This document shows, one piece after another, positions 42,773 to 50,101 of a stretch of 64,000 nt of DNA. The notes under the pieces are model-generated. The model did not search any database. It was given only the letters and a program-made list of their open reading frames with translations, and was not told the origin of the DNA. The stretch is from assembly GCA_028285085.1 (NCBI GenBank), contig JANQQI010000009.1:1-64000 (forward strand), in the 5' to 3' direction. Numbering within the stretch: the first letter of the stretch is position 1; the number at the start of each line of letters is the position of its first letter. The DNA is from Saprospiraceae bacterium (lineage in GTDB: Bacteria > Bacteroidota > Bacteroidia > Chitinophagales > Saprospiraceae). The position numbers and the translations under genes are program-made.

Positions 42773-43969
42773 ATGAGTATTACAATTTTTCGACCACTGC
42801 TTCTTGCGGTGCTACTTGCTACAATTACTAGTTGCTTTCCACATCAGCTCGAAACGGTCAGTTCAAGTGAAATGACCACTGAGTCCTCCCCTACCCCGGT
42901 TAGCTTTGACTTCACCAACAATGGTAAATCTGTTGACGCAATGCCTTTGGATGAAATTTACACCAAAGTCGATGTTCAGGAATTGCCACAACCAGATAAG
43001 TCAAAGGCACTGGTTCAGGGATTGAAGCAGCAACTCAAGGTACTAAAATACCGCAGAAAAAAACAATTAAAGGCGCTGGGTCAAGCCGACCTCTCTACTG
43101 AGAAGCTGATCCGTACTGTCGAGCAGCTTTTGCTCAACGAAGGCCGCCTGAAAGATGAATTCGAAGCTTACCAAATCAAAGGTAAGGATGGTCTCGGTAA
43201 CGTTTACTTCACCGGCTACTTCACGCCAATCCTAAAAGTCAGTAAACACAAGACCGCAACCTATCGCTATCCTTTGTACGCCTATCCACACGGCTGGAAC
43301 GGTAAATTACCGACGCGCGGAGCAATCGATCGGGATAGTAGTGTCCTTGCTGGTCGAGGTCTAGAGCTAGCTTATGCCGAGAATCCTATCGATATCTACT
43401 TCATGCAAGTGCAAGGTAGTGGTGTGGTAGAATTCACCGATGGTAGTCGCGAGATGTTTGCCTATGCCGGTAGCAACGGACACCCTTACCGCAGTATTGG
43501 TCGCTATATGATCAAGCACGGCTACACCAACGAGCAAGGCGTTTCTATCAAGAAGATTCGTAAGTTCTTTTTGGAACACCCGGAGCTTCTCGATGAGATT
43601 TTGCCCATTAATCGCTCCTACGTCTTCTTTAAGCCATCCCATTTCAAGCAGACGCCTAAAGGTGCCGGTAATGTACCATTGACTACCAACTACTCCATCG
43701 CTGTAGATACCCGCTACATCCCAATGGGTAGCTGTATGCTGGCCGCAGTGCCGATCATCGATCGCAATAATAAGGTTATGCGTCACGAATACCGCGTTTT
43801 GCTGGCCCAAGATATTGGTGGTGCCATCAAAGGCCCTGGCCACGTCGATCTCTATACAGGGGTGGGTGAGCGTGGACGCCGTCATGCAAGCGCATTACAT
43901 CACTATGGCAAGCTTTGGTTGCTTTTGCCTAACGAAGCTGATGCTGGCCATTTGACCGCTAGTCTATAA
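42773..43969 (+). CDS. mltA: Membrane-bound lytic murein transglycosylase A (MltA) family lipoprotein
   Basis: The product has 398 residues. The lipoprotein signal ends LATITSC. The MltA barrel block (FTGYFTPILKVSKHKTATYRYPLYAYP, LELAYAENPIDIYFMQVQGSGVVEFTDGS, YAGSNGHPYRSIGRYMI) and the 3D domain (NYSIAVDTRYIPMGSCML, LLAQDIGGAIKGPGHVDLYTGVG) with its conserved Asp residues are intact. It cleaves peptidoglycan with formation of 1,6-anhydro ends. It is monocistronic with its own terminator. Confidence 0.93.
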   Translation: MSITIFRPLLLAVLLATITSCFPHQLETVSSSEMTTESSPTPVSFDFTNNGKSVDAMPLDEIYTKVDVQELPQPDKSKALVQGLKQQLKVLKYRRKKQLKALGQADLSTEKLIRTVEQLLLNEGRLKDEFEAYQIKGKDGLGNVYFTGYFTPILKVSKHKTATYRYPLYAYPHGWNGKLPTRGAIDRDSSVLAGRGLELAYAENPIDIYFMQVQGSGVVEFTDGSREMFAYAGSNGHPYRSIGRYMIKHGYTNEQGVSIKKIRKFFLEHPELLDEILPINRSYVFFKPSHFKQTPKGAGNVPLTTNYSIAVDTRYIPMGSCMLAAVPIIDRNNKVMRHEYRVLLAQDIGGAIKGPGHVDLYTGVGERGRRHASALHHYGKLWLLLPNEADAGHLTASL

Positions 43970-44035
43970 GATATATTTCAAATAAACCGCCAGTTAACTG
44001 CGCGGATACACACTATATTACTACTTTGTTTTGAC

Positions 44036-44066
44036 CAAAAAGGACGGCAGCTTTGCCGTCCTTTTT
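44036..44066 (+). terminator. Terminator of mltA
   Basis: GGACGGCA pairs with TGCCGTCC around a 4-nt loop, flanked by A5 and T5. It lies about 70 bp after the mltA stop. Confidence 0.88.
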
Positions 44067-44142
44067 GATTTTCATCTCTTTCCGATCTCAGCTAACCTCT
44101 ATATTATCTTGAAGAGACAAATATAAAATTGTGATATTTTTG

Positions 44143-44174
44143 TTTGATAATGATTTTAATTTAATTTATATTTG
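44143..44174 (+). promoter_or_regulatory. Bacteroidota-type promoter with a long leader
   Basis: TTTG at 44143-44146 and TATATTTG (TAnnTTTG) at 44167-44174 are spaced 20 bp apart. The next start codon is at 44451, so a transcript from here would have a leader of about 270 nt. Confidence 0.6.
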
Positions 44175-44179
44175 TAGAC

Positions 44180-44450
44180 GTATCAGACAAAAGAGAGGGC
44201 TCAAAGGTCACCAAACCAGCCGCCTTACTCCCTTATAAGAACACGAACACACACACGAGGAAACAAAAACTTACCGGGAAAGCTATCTCATACCTAAATA
44301 TTGTTTGTCGGATACTTGTATTGGCGTACGCCTACGAGTGTCTCTATTATCGATTGCTTGAAAGTTACACGCCCATGTGATACTAATCATCTAATGGCTC
44401 ATGTGTAACCTCAGACAAGTTTGAACACACAATCTAAATTATAATCCTAT
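44180..44450 (+). other. Long non-coding leader with a hairpin ahead of the 44451 gene
   Basis: No open frame is convincing. GTTACAC (44364-44370) pairs with GTGTAAC (44403-44409), and the inner GCCCAT and ATGGC can extend the stem. It may be an mRNA leader with a regulatory role or a separate small RNA; the sequence does not match a riboswitch class I know. Confidence 0.35.
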
Positions 44451-44984
44451 ATGAAGCATTTAGACAAACAACTTGAGGCTAATGTGAGTTTATACGAAAA
44501 AAACGGCGAATCAACACCTAAACAAATCGAAAACTACCTATTGACTTTATTGGTCATTATCGGTCTGGTAGGCGCCTTGTATTTGTTTAGCACTGCGTTC
44601 AAAAATCCTGGCCGTCACAGTGGTAGCGGACTAACGACGCATGTACCCGATTCGCCTAAGGAAAAAGCAGTACCTGCTACCGCTAAGCAGCCTGCTGTTC
44701 CCGCAGAGCCACAACTCATCATTACAGGTCCTAAAGATGCCGAAGAGCTCTTGTTCTTTACCATCACACAATTTGATGAGCGCAAGCAGTACGAATTGCA
44801 TTTGGGTAATGGCATGACAATCTATCCCAATGATAAGGTGACGCGCTACCGATTCCCGGCTTCTGGCACCTACAATATTAAATTAATGGTGAAAGATCAA
44901 GAGGTTGTGAGTACCGTTCACCGCGAGAAATTGCGGATCCAAGATGCGATTACGGTTGCTCCCGGCGCCATGCAGGAACGATAA
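44451..44984 (+). CDS. Single-pass membrane protein with PKD-like C-terminal domain
   Basis: The product has 177 residues. A cytoplasmic N-terminus with charged residues is followed by one transmembrane helix (about 29-46, LLTLLVIIGLVGALYLF), a Pro/Ala/Lys linker (about 55-85) and a beta domain (LLFFTITQFDERKQYELHLGNG, NDKVTRYRFPASGTYNIKLMV) that reads like a PKD domain. The function is unknown. It has a promoter with a long leader and is followed 71 bp later by the PspC-like gene. Confidence 0.65.
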   Translation: MKHLDKQLEANVSLYEKNGESTPKQIENYLLTLLVIIGLVGALYLFSTAFKNPGRHSGSGLTTHVPDSPKEKAVPATAKQPAVPAEPQLIITGPKDAEELLFFTITQFDERKQYELHLGNGMTIYPNDKVTRYRFPASGTYNIKLMVKDQEVVSTVHREKLRIQDAITVAPGAMQER

Positions 44985-45055
44985 ATAAATACAAACATTT
45001 TCGTACTTTAGTTGTTGTATCGTCGTTTAATGATTAGAATCTAAGTCTAGCGAAA

Positions 45056-45271
45056 ATGCAAAACCTGAAAAATATACTGGAACGATCCGCCTTTGGGGTA
45101 TGCAACTATCTTGGAGAGAAGATGGGCATAGCTTCTGCGCGTGTCCGCATTTATTTTATCTATTTATCGTTCGCAGCGCTTGGTTCTCCGCTAATCATTT
45201 ACCTCTTCGTCGCTTTCTGGCTTAACATTCGTCGGTATATCAAACAGAAGCGTCATACGATCTGGCAATAA
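45056..45271 (+). CDS. Short PspC-domain membrane protein
   Basis: The product has 71 residues. It has the PspC pattern FGVCNYLGEKMGIASARVRIYFIYLSFAALGSPLIIYLFVAFWL, with one or two hydrophobic segments and a basic C-terminus (YIKQKRHTIWQ). PspC proteins help sense envelope stress. The single-domain short form is common in Bacteroidota; no pspA is nearby. Confidence 0.85.
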   Translation: MQNLKNILERSAFGVCNYLGEKMGIASARVRIYFIYLSFAALGSPLIIYLFVAFWLNIRRYIKQKRHTIWQ

Positions 45272-45299
45272 GCCCTTTGCCACCTTAATTACTGATCAT

Positions 45300-45995
45300 C
45301 TATTGCTGAAAAGCATATTGGATAATATTCGCGCCCATGCGCAAAGCCTGTCGACGCAACTCTTCGGGATCATTATGCACTTCCTGGTCTTCCCAGCCGT
45401 CTCCCAGGTCACTTTCGAAAGAATAAAACACGACCAGGCGTCCTTCCCAGAAAATGCCGAAACCCTGAGACGGGTTATCATCGTGCTTATGAATCTTAGG
45501 CAAGCCTTTCTTAAATTCAAACCGTTGGTGGTAAATCTCGTGCTCCCAGGGCAACTCAACCAGCGGCTGCTCGGGGAAAACCTTTTTTAGCGCCGCCCGC
45601 ACATAGGGATCCATTCCAAAGTTGTCATCAATATGCAGAAAGCCACCACCGATGAGATAGTTGCGTAAGTTTTCCGCTTCCGTATTAGAGAAAACCACGT
45701 TGCCGTGTCCGGTCATGTGCACAAAGGGATAATTGTATAGCTCTGCACTGCCTACCTCTACGGTCGCATAGTCACGAGCAAAACTGGTCCCTAATTCTCG
45801 ATTACAAAAATCTGCTAGATTTGGTAAGGCCGTTGGATTCGCATACCAATCACCCCCACCGTTGTATTTTAGCAAGGCGAGTTTCAAATTATTCGTGGCG
45901 GAAGGCGCAGGGCGGACGGCCATGAGTAGTAAACTACCCGCAGTTATAAAGGATAAGAGGATCAATCGGTTGAGAACAGAACGAGTTAAGCGCAT
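45300..45995 (-). CDS. DUF4159 domain-containing exported protein
   Basis: The product has 231 residues with an N-terminal signal or anchor (VLNRLILLSFITAGSLLLMAVRPAPSA). The DUF4159 core is clear: LALLKYNGGGDWYANPTALPNLADFCNREL, YPFVHMTGHGNVVFSNTEAENLRNYLIGGGFLHIDDNFG and the DLGDGWEDQEVHNDPEELRRQALRMGANIIQYAF end. The fold resembles a glutamine-amidotransferase-like family, but function is unknown. It is followed by nothing on the same strand in the next 300 bp. Confidence 0.88.
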   Translation of the reverse strand: MRLTRSVLNRLILLSFITAGSLLLMAVRPAPSATNNLKLALLKYNGGGDWYANPTALPNLADFCNRELGTSFARDYATVEVGSAELYNYPFVHMTGHGNVVFSNTEAENLRNYLIGGGFLHIDDNFGMDPYVRAALKKVFPEQPLVELPWEHEIYHQRFEFKKGLPKIHKHDDNPSQGFGIFWEGRLVVFYSFESDLGDGWEDQEVHNDPEELRRQALRMGANIIQYAFQQ

Positions 45996-46081
45996 GAAGA
46001 TCGATTAGGTTGTTTCGAGTAATAACTGTTGTTTTTGCCTTCTTGTTGTGGAAACAAGGCGAAAGCCAAATGTAATGTTGT

Positions 46082-46816
46082 TTACGCGGTAGATGTTGAA
46101 ATGGATGCAAGATCGTTGAGTAAATTTAACGTATGACAGGCAACGACACCAGCTGTTTCGGTACGTAGCCGACTCTCGCCAAGACTTACCGCTGCAAAGC
46201 CGTGTTGACGAGCTAGGGTCACTTCGTCTTTGCTGAAATCCCCCTCCGGCCCAATGAAAATAGTGACCGCTTGTGGTGCGCGGTACACAGCGGCTAAATG
46301 AGGCCGCGCATCCTCCTCACACCAAGCGATGAAGCGTTGTCGTTCGCTCGATGTCGTTAATTCGAGGGCCTCCCGAAAAGGTGTCAAAGGCCGCAAAGTC
46401 GGCAGCTGCGCCTTCAACGACTGCTTCGCCGCAGACAGAATGACCTTTTCCAAACGGTCTTCCCGAATTCGGCGCCGCTCGGAGCGTTGACAAAGCAAAG
46501 GGATAATCTCATCGACACCGATTTCGGTCGCTTTTTCCAATAACCACTCAAATCGATCGATCTGCTTAGTCGGGGCAACAGCCAGTTGCAAATGAAACGA
46601 CCGGGCTTGATGATCAGTCTGGCGCTCCAGAATGTGCAATAGACAGTCTTTTTTGCCGGCTTCTACGATCTGCGCCCGGTATAACGTCCCAAGTCCATCG
46701 ATGAAGTGAATTTCATCTCCGGGCCGCTTGCGGAGCACCTGAACACAGTGTCGGGCTTCCTCCGATCCGAGGCGGGCCTGATCCCCTTCAATATCCTGCG
46801 TGTAGAACAATTGCAT
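46082..46816 (-). CDS. rsmE: 16S rRNA (uracil-1498-N3)-methyltransferase
   Basis: The product has 244 residues. It has an N-terminal PUA-like domain (MQLFYTQDIEGDQARLGSEEARHCVQVLRKRPGDEIHFIDGLG) and a C-terminal SPOUT domain with the knot FIGPEGDFSKDEVTLARQHGFAAVSLGESRLRTETAG. VAPTKQIDRFEWLLEKATEIGVDEIIPLLCQRSERR is the middle signature. It methylates U1498 in the decoding centre of the small ribosomal subunit. Confidence 0.95.
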   Translation of the reverse strand: MQLFYTQDIEGDQARLGSEEARHCVQVLRKRPGDEIHFIDGLGTLYRAQIVEAGKKDCLLHILERQTDHQARSFHLQLAVAPTKQIDRFEWLLEKATEIGVDEIIPLLCQRSERRRIREDRLEKVILSAAKQSLKAQLPTLRPLTPFREALELTTSSERQRFIAWCEEDARPHLAAVYRAPQAVTIFIGPEGDFSKDEVTLARQHGFAAVSLGESRLRTETAGVVACHTLNLLNDLASISTSTA

Positions 46817-46898
46817 GCGCTAAAGATAAGGCAATGCGATGATTTGGTGGTAGAACATCTGGCCTTTGTCGAACAATTGCAATTTGGAATATAAATAG

Positions 46899-46906
46899 TA
46901 CTTTTG
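46899..46906 (+). promoter_or_regulatory. -7 element upstream of rseP
   Basis: TACTTTTG matches TAnnTTTG, 94 bp before the start codon. A TTTG lies 12 bp upstream, shorter than usual, so the -33 is uncertain. Confidence 0.4.
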
Positions 46907-47000
46907 CAGTCGTTTGAGAACATGTCGTTTTATGGACACGTTTTTCAAAACAAAGGCAATGAAAAGCCGTTAACAACACTAACAAATATTTGATACTTCG

Positions 47001-48335
47001 ATGTCGTACCTGATCATGGCTGGACAGCTCATTCTGAGCTTATCTATATTAATCGTTCTTCACGAGATGGGGCACTTTTTTCCTGCCCGTTGGTTCAATA
47101 CGCGTGTAGAAAAATTCTACCTGTTTTTCGACCCTTGGTTTTCTTTATTTAAAGTCAAAAGAGGCGAGACAGAATATGGTATTGGCTGGTTACCACTCGG
47201 TGGTTATGTCAAAATCTCGGGCATGATCGATGAGAGTATGGATAAAGAGCAGATGAAGCAGCCACCACAGCCCTGGGAGTTCCGCTCCAAGCCCGCCTGG
47301 CAACGCCTGATTATTATGCTTGGCGGTGTAACGGTCAATTTCATTCTTGGCTTTTTCATTTACGCCATGGTACTTTTCGTCTGGGGCGAAGAATATCTTC
47401 CGGCGCAAAATGCCAGCTACGGTATCGCTGCCGACTCCCTCGGCCAAGCACTTGGCTTCCGAGATGGAGACAAAGTGCTGGCATTAGGTGATCAGCCCTA
47501 CGATAAATTTAACGATCGGCTTGTTTTCAAAGCTGTAGCAATTGACAATGTCAGTTCAATAAAAGTAGAAAGAGACGGTCAGCAAATTATGCTGATGATG
47601 CCAGATAGTGCGGCACAAATGTTGACAAAGCGTGAAAACAAGAATGAGCGCCTGTTTACCCCGCGGGCCCCATTTGAAATCGGCAGAATCGCAGAGGGAG
47701 AGGAATATGCGGCTAGCCAAGCCGATATTAAAGTGGATGACCGCGTCATTGCCTTCAATGGCCAACCCACGACCTATTATCACGAATACGAGAAATTAGC
47801 GCTAGCAAATAAAGGTAAGCCCGTTACTCTAAGCTTGCTTCGTGGCAAGGATACCATCACGACTAAGCTCACGCTCAACGAAAAAGGCCAAATGGGTGTT
47901 GCGCCCAAGCCTTTGGCCGAATATTTTGATGTGAAACGCCAGGAATACACCTTTTTCGAGGCCTTACCGGCAGGAACGGCTAAGGGCTGGGATCTTCTGG
48001 TGACTCAAATCAAAGCCTTCGGTCAGATGTTCCGTGGTAAGATTAAAGCTTCCGAAAGCCTCGGTGGTTTCGGTACCATTGCTAAGATGTTCGGTGCGCA
48101 GTGGGTCTGGGAGAATTTCTGGCAAATGACGGCAGTTTTATCCTTGATTCTGGCCTTTATGAACTTGTTACCCATCCCGGCCTTGGACGGCGGCCACGTC
48201 ATGTTCCTGCTCTACGAAGTGGTCAGTGGCCGCAAGCCCAGTGACAAGTTTATGGAATATGCGACCATCATTGGTTTCATCATCGTGATCAGCTTGGTAC
48301 TTTACGCGAACCTGCTGGATGCATTTAGAGGATAG
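47001..48335 (+). CDS. rseP: RIP metalloprotease RseP (site-2 protease)
   Basis: The product has 444 residues. The HExxH zinc motif (IVLHEMGHFFPARWF, H21-H25) lies in the first transmembrane helix, and the third Zn ligand region NLLPIPALDGGHVMFLLYEVV is in the C-terminal helix. Two PDZ domains lie between (about 130-300, GYVKISGMIDES and FRDGDKVLALGDQPYD; VDDRVIAFNGQP). It cleaves anti-sigma factors and signal peptides within the membrane. The stop is one base before hscB, so the two are cotranscribed. Confidence 0.93.
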   Translation: MSYLIMAGQLILSLSILIVLHEMGHFFPARWFNTRVEKFYLFFDPWFSLFKVKRGETEYGIGWLPLGGYVKISGMIDESMDKEQMKQPPQPWEFRSKPAWQRLIIMLGGVTVNFILGFFIYAMVLFVWGEEYLPAQNASYGIAADSLGQALGFRDGDKVLALGDQPYDKFNDRLVFKAVAIDNVSSIKVERDGQQIMLMMPDSAAQMLTKRENKNERLFTPRAPFEIGRIAEGEEYAASQADIKVDDRVIAFNGQPTTYYHEYEKLALANKGKPVTLSLLRGKDTITTKLTLNEKGQMGVAPKPLAEYFDVKRQEYTFFEALPAGTAKGWDLLVTQIKAFGQMFRGKIKASESLGGFGTIAKMFGAQWVWENFWQMTAVLSLILAFMNLLPIPALDGGHVMFLLYEVVSGRKPSDKFMEYATIIGFIIVISLVLYANLLDAFRG

Positions 48336-48336
48336 T

Positions 48337-48861
48337 ATGAATTACTTCGAGTTTTTTGATATCCCGGTGCAATTTCAATTGGACGAAGCGCAATTGAAGC
48401 GCCAATACTATGTCAATAGTAAAAAGTACCATCCGGATTTCTACACCCTCGAAAGCGCTGAGAAGCAAGCAGAGATTCTGCAGTTATCTACGTTGAACAA
48501 CGAAGCCTATAATACCCTGGCGAATTTCGATACACGGATGCGCTATGTCTTGCAACTCAAAGGCATCCTCGCCGAAGAAGGTCAAAACACCATCCCTCAA
48601 GACTTCCTCATGTCGATGATGGACATCAACGAAGCACTGATGGAATTGGAATTCGATAATGCCCCGGTGGCGCGCGAGCAAGTCGCCCAGCAGCTCGCCG
48701 AGCAAGAGACTAGCATCTATGCGGACATTACAGATATCATCACCAACTACGACGATGCTATAGCGACCGATGAGCAGTTAGAGAAAGTAAAAGATTATTA
48801 TTTAAAAAAGCGCTATCTATTGCGTATAAGGGAAAATTTAAATAAATTTGCCACGCTTTAG
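48337..48861 (+). CDS. hscB: Fe-S biogenesis co-chaperone HscB (J-domain protein)
   Basis: The chosen start is the ATG at 48337, giving 174 residues; a longer frame overlaps rseP. It has a J domain with the HPD motif in YYVNSKKYHPDFYTLESAEKQAEILQLSTLNNEAYNTL, and the C-terminal three-helix domain that binds IscU (QDFLMSMMDINEALMELEFDN). It stimulates the HscA ATPase in Fe-S cluster transfer. The neighbouring genes are not isc genes. Confidence 0.9.
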   Translation: MNYFEFFDIPVQFQLDEAQLKRQYYVNSKKYHPDFYTLESAEKQAEILQLSTLNNEAYNTLANFDTRMRYVLQLKGILAEEGQNTIPQDFLMSMMDINEALMELEFDNAPVAREQVAQQLAEQETSIYADITDIITNYDDAIATDEQLEKVKDYYLKKRYLLRIRENLNKFATL

Positions 48862-48920
48862 AAGTAAAGCAGCAATGGCAAGCGTTATATCTACCAAAAG
48901 CACTTGTCTATATTCCACCT

Positions 48921-49004
48921 GCCTCGGTGGCGGAATTGGTAGACGCGCTGGATTCAAAATCCAGTTCTCGCAAGAGAGTGGGGGTTCGATTCCCCCCCGA
49001 GGTA
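48921..49004 (+). tRNA. tRNA-Leu (CAA anticodon)
   Basis: The 84-nt gene folds as a class II tRNA: acceptor stem GCCTCGG with CCGAGGT (the first pair is G-U), D arm with GGCGGAATTGGTAGAC, anticodon loop TTCAAAA with CAA at 48955-48957, a variable arm TCTCGCAAGAGA and the T arm GGGGGTTCGATTCCCCC, with discriminator A. The CCA end is not encoded. It lies at the border between core genes and the AT-rich defence region. Confidence 0.95.
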
Positions 49005-49026
49005 CTAGCTGATTTTCAGCAGATTA

Positions 49027-49054
49027 GCTCAAGTTGTTTAACTTGAGCTTTTTT
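49027..49054 (+). terminator. Terminator after tRNA-Leu
   Basis: GCTCAAGTT (49027-49035) pairs perfectly with AACTTGAGC (49040-49048) around GTTT, followed by six T. Confidence 0.92.
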
Positions 49055-49065
49055 GTTTCGGGGCT

Positions 49066-49098
49066 ATTGGCCACACTATGGTCACACAAATTGGCCAC
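49066..49098. repeat. Short direct repeats beside the tRNA gene
   Basis: ATTGGCCAC occurs at 49066-49074 and 49090-49098, with a related TGGTCAC between them at 49079-49085. Such GGYCAC clusters beside a tRNA may be remnants of an integrase binding region; this is inference. Confidence 0.35.
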
Positions 49099-49182
49099 TT
49101 CATTAGTTACGCATCTCCTTATTATACTTGCCCAGTTCTATAATTTCATGCTATACTTTGCTTGAAGGGAAGTAGGAATCAC

Positions 49183-49383
49183 ATGTCAATGATGATCAGT
49201 GGATTATATGATGCGTTGATGGAAGCAGGTGCTTCAAAAGAACGAGCACGCACGGCAGCAGCAGAAGTCGCGACCTATGATAACCGATTAAATAGGATTG
49301 AAAAAGACCTGGCCGTATTGAAATGGATGGTAGGTTTTAATGTGGCAATGACGGCTAGTATTATGTTTAAGTTGTTTGGATAA
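49183..49383 (+). CDS. Small coiled-coil membrane protein
   Basis: From the ATG at 49183, preceded by a GAAGGGAAGTAGG purine-rich site, the product has 66 residues. A helical region with heptads (YDNRLNRIEKDLAVLKWMV) is followed by one transmembrane segment (VGFNVAMTASIMFKLFG). It resembles small DUF1640-like coiled-coil proteins found on mobile elements. The role is unknown. A longer frame would need a TTG start. Confidence 0.55.
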   Translation: MSMMISGLYDALMEAGASKERARTAAAEVATYDNRLNRIEKDLAVLKWMVGFNVAMTASIMFKLFG

Positions 49384-49447
49384 ATTTATGGTAGTATCGG
49401 ATAGGGAAAATGAAATCCAAATTTGGCAATTTTTTGAGTAAATATTC

Positions 49448-50101
49448 TCAGATACCCAATATTTTCAAGAGCTCCTTTTCCTTTTCCTTTAATTTCAGAT
49501 TCAACGCTACCTTTTCATTAAATTGTTTACTTCTCGAAATACTGGATTTGAGCTTTCCTATCTCCTTTTTAATTTGGTAAATTTGATGTTGATTCTCCAC
49601 TAAGAAACTTAAAGGCTTTGACAGCCATTCTGGTTTATCCGAAAGCTGAATACAGAAGTCTTTAAAAACAAAATCTATACTCTTTTTCAGATTTAAGGTG
49701 TAATTAATTTTAGAAACATCAACCCAATCAGATTTAAAAGTCCAGTCTATTACTGATTGATCTTCATTAGTAGGGTGAGAATGTTTACTGGAAGTGGATA
49801 CGTAAACCTGATCTTTATACTGCACCCAAAAGATGATATGGTATGGAATTGCTTTGTCAATAATGTTGAGAATCTTAGGAATTTCAACCCCAATTTTCAA
49901 TTCTACTTTAAAAATCTGGATTTCCTTAATGTCCCTAGCTTCCAAGTTTAATGTTCCTGTCGATAGCTTGTTTGTCCAGGTAATCCGTTGGATATTCTCC
50001 GTAAAAAGCTTTTTTTGTTTCGTATTAGTGAATCTGTCAAATGCATTTTTCGGAACAACACGGGCTACATTGGTGCTATGTGGTAAATCAAAATGTTTCA
50101 T
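49448..50101 (-). CDS. DUF4391 domain-containing protein (last gene of the restriction operon)
   Basis: The product has 217 residues, soluble, and ends in a coiled coil (KKEIGKLKSSISRSKQFNEKVALNLKLKEKEKELLK). The block ARDIKEIQIFKVELKIGVEIPKILNIIDKAIPYHIIFWVQYKDQVYVST fits DUF4391, a family I know to accompany helicases and type III methyltransferases in defence loci. Its ATG directly abuts the TAG of the PLD-SNF2 helicase, with no gap, so the two are translationally coupled. The function is unknown; an accessory or sensor role in the helicase complex is inference. Confidence 0.75.
   Translation of the reverse strand: MKHFDLPHSTNVARVVPKNAFDRFTNTKQKKLFTENIQRITWTNKLSTGTLNLEARDIKEIQIFKVELKIGVEIPKILNIIDKAIPYHIIFWVQYKDQVYVSTSSKHSHPTNEDQSVIDWTFKSDWVDVSKINYTLNLKKSIDFVFKDFCIQLSDKPEWLSKPLSFLVENQHQIYQIKKEIGKLKSSISRSKQFNEKVALNLKLKEKEKELLKILGI

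Noticed and set aside
48921-49004. A second attachment-site copy of the tRNA 3' end within the window
   Set aside because: I scanned the AT-rich region to 64000 for the CCCCCGAGGTA block and saw no copy.
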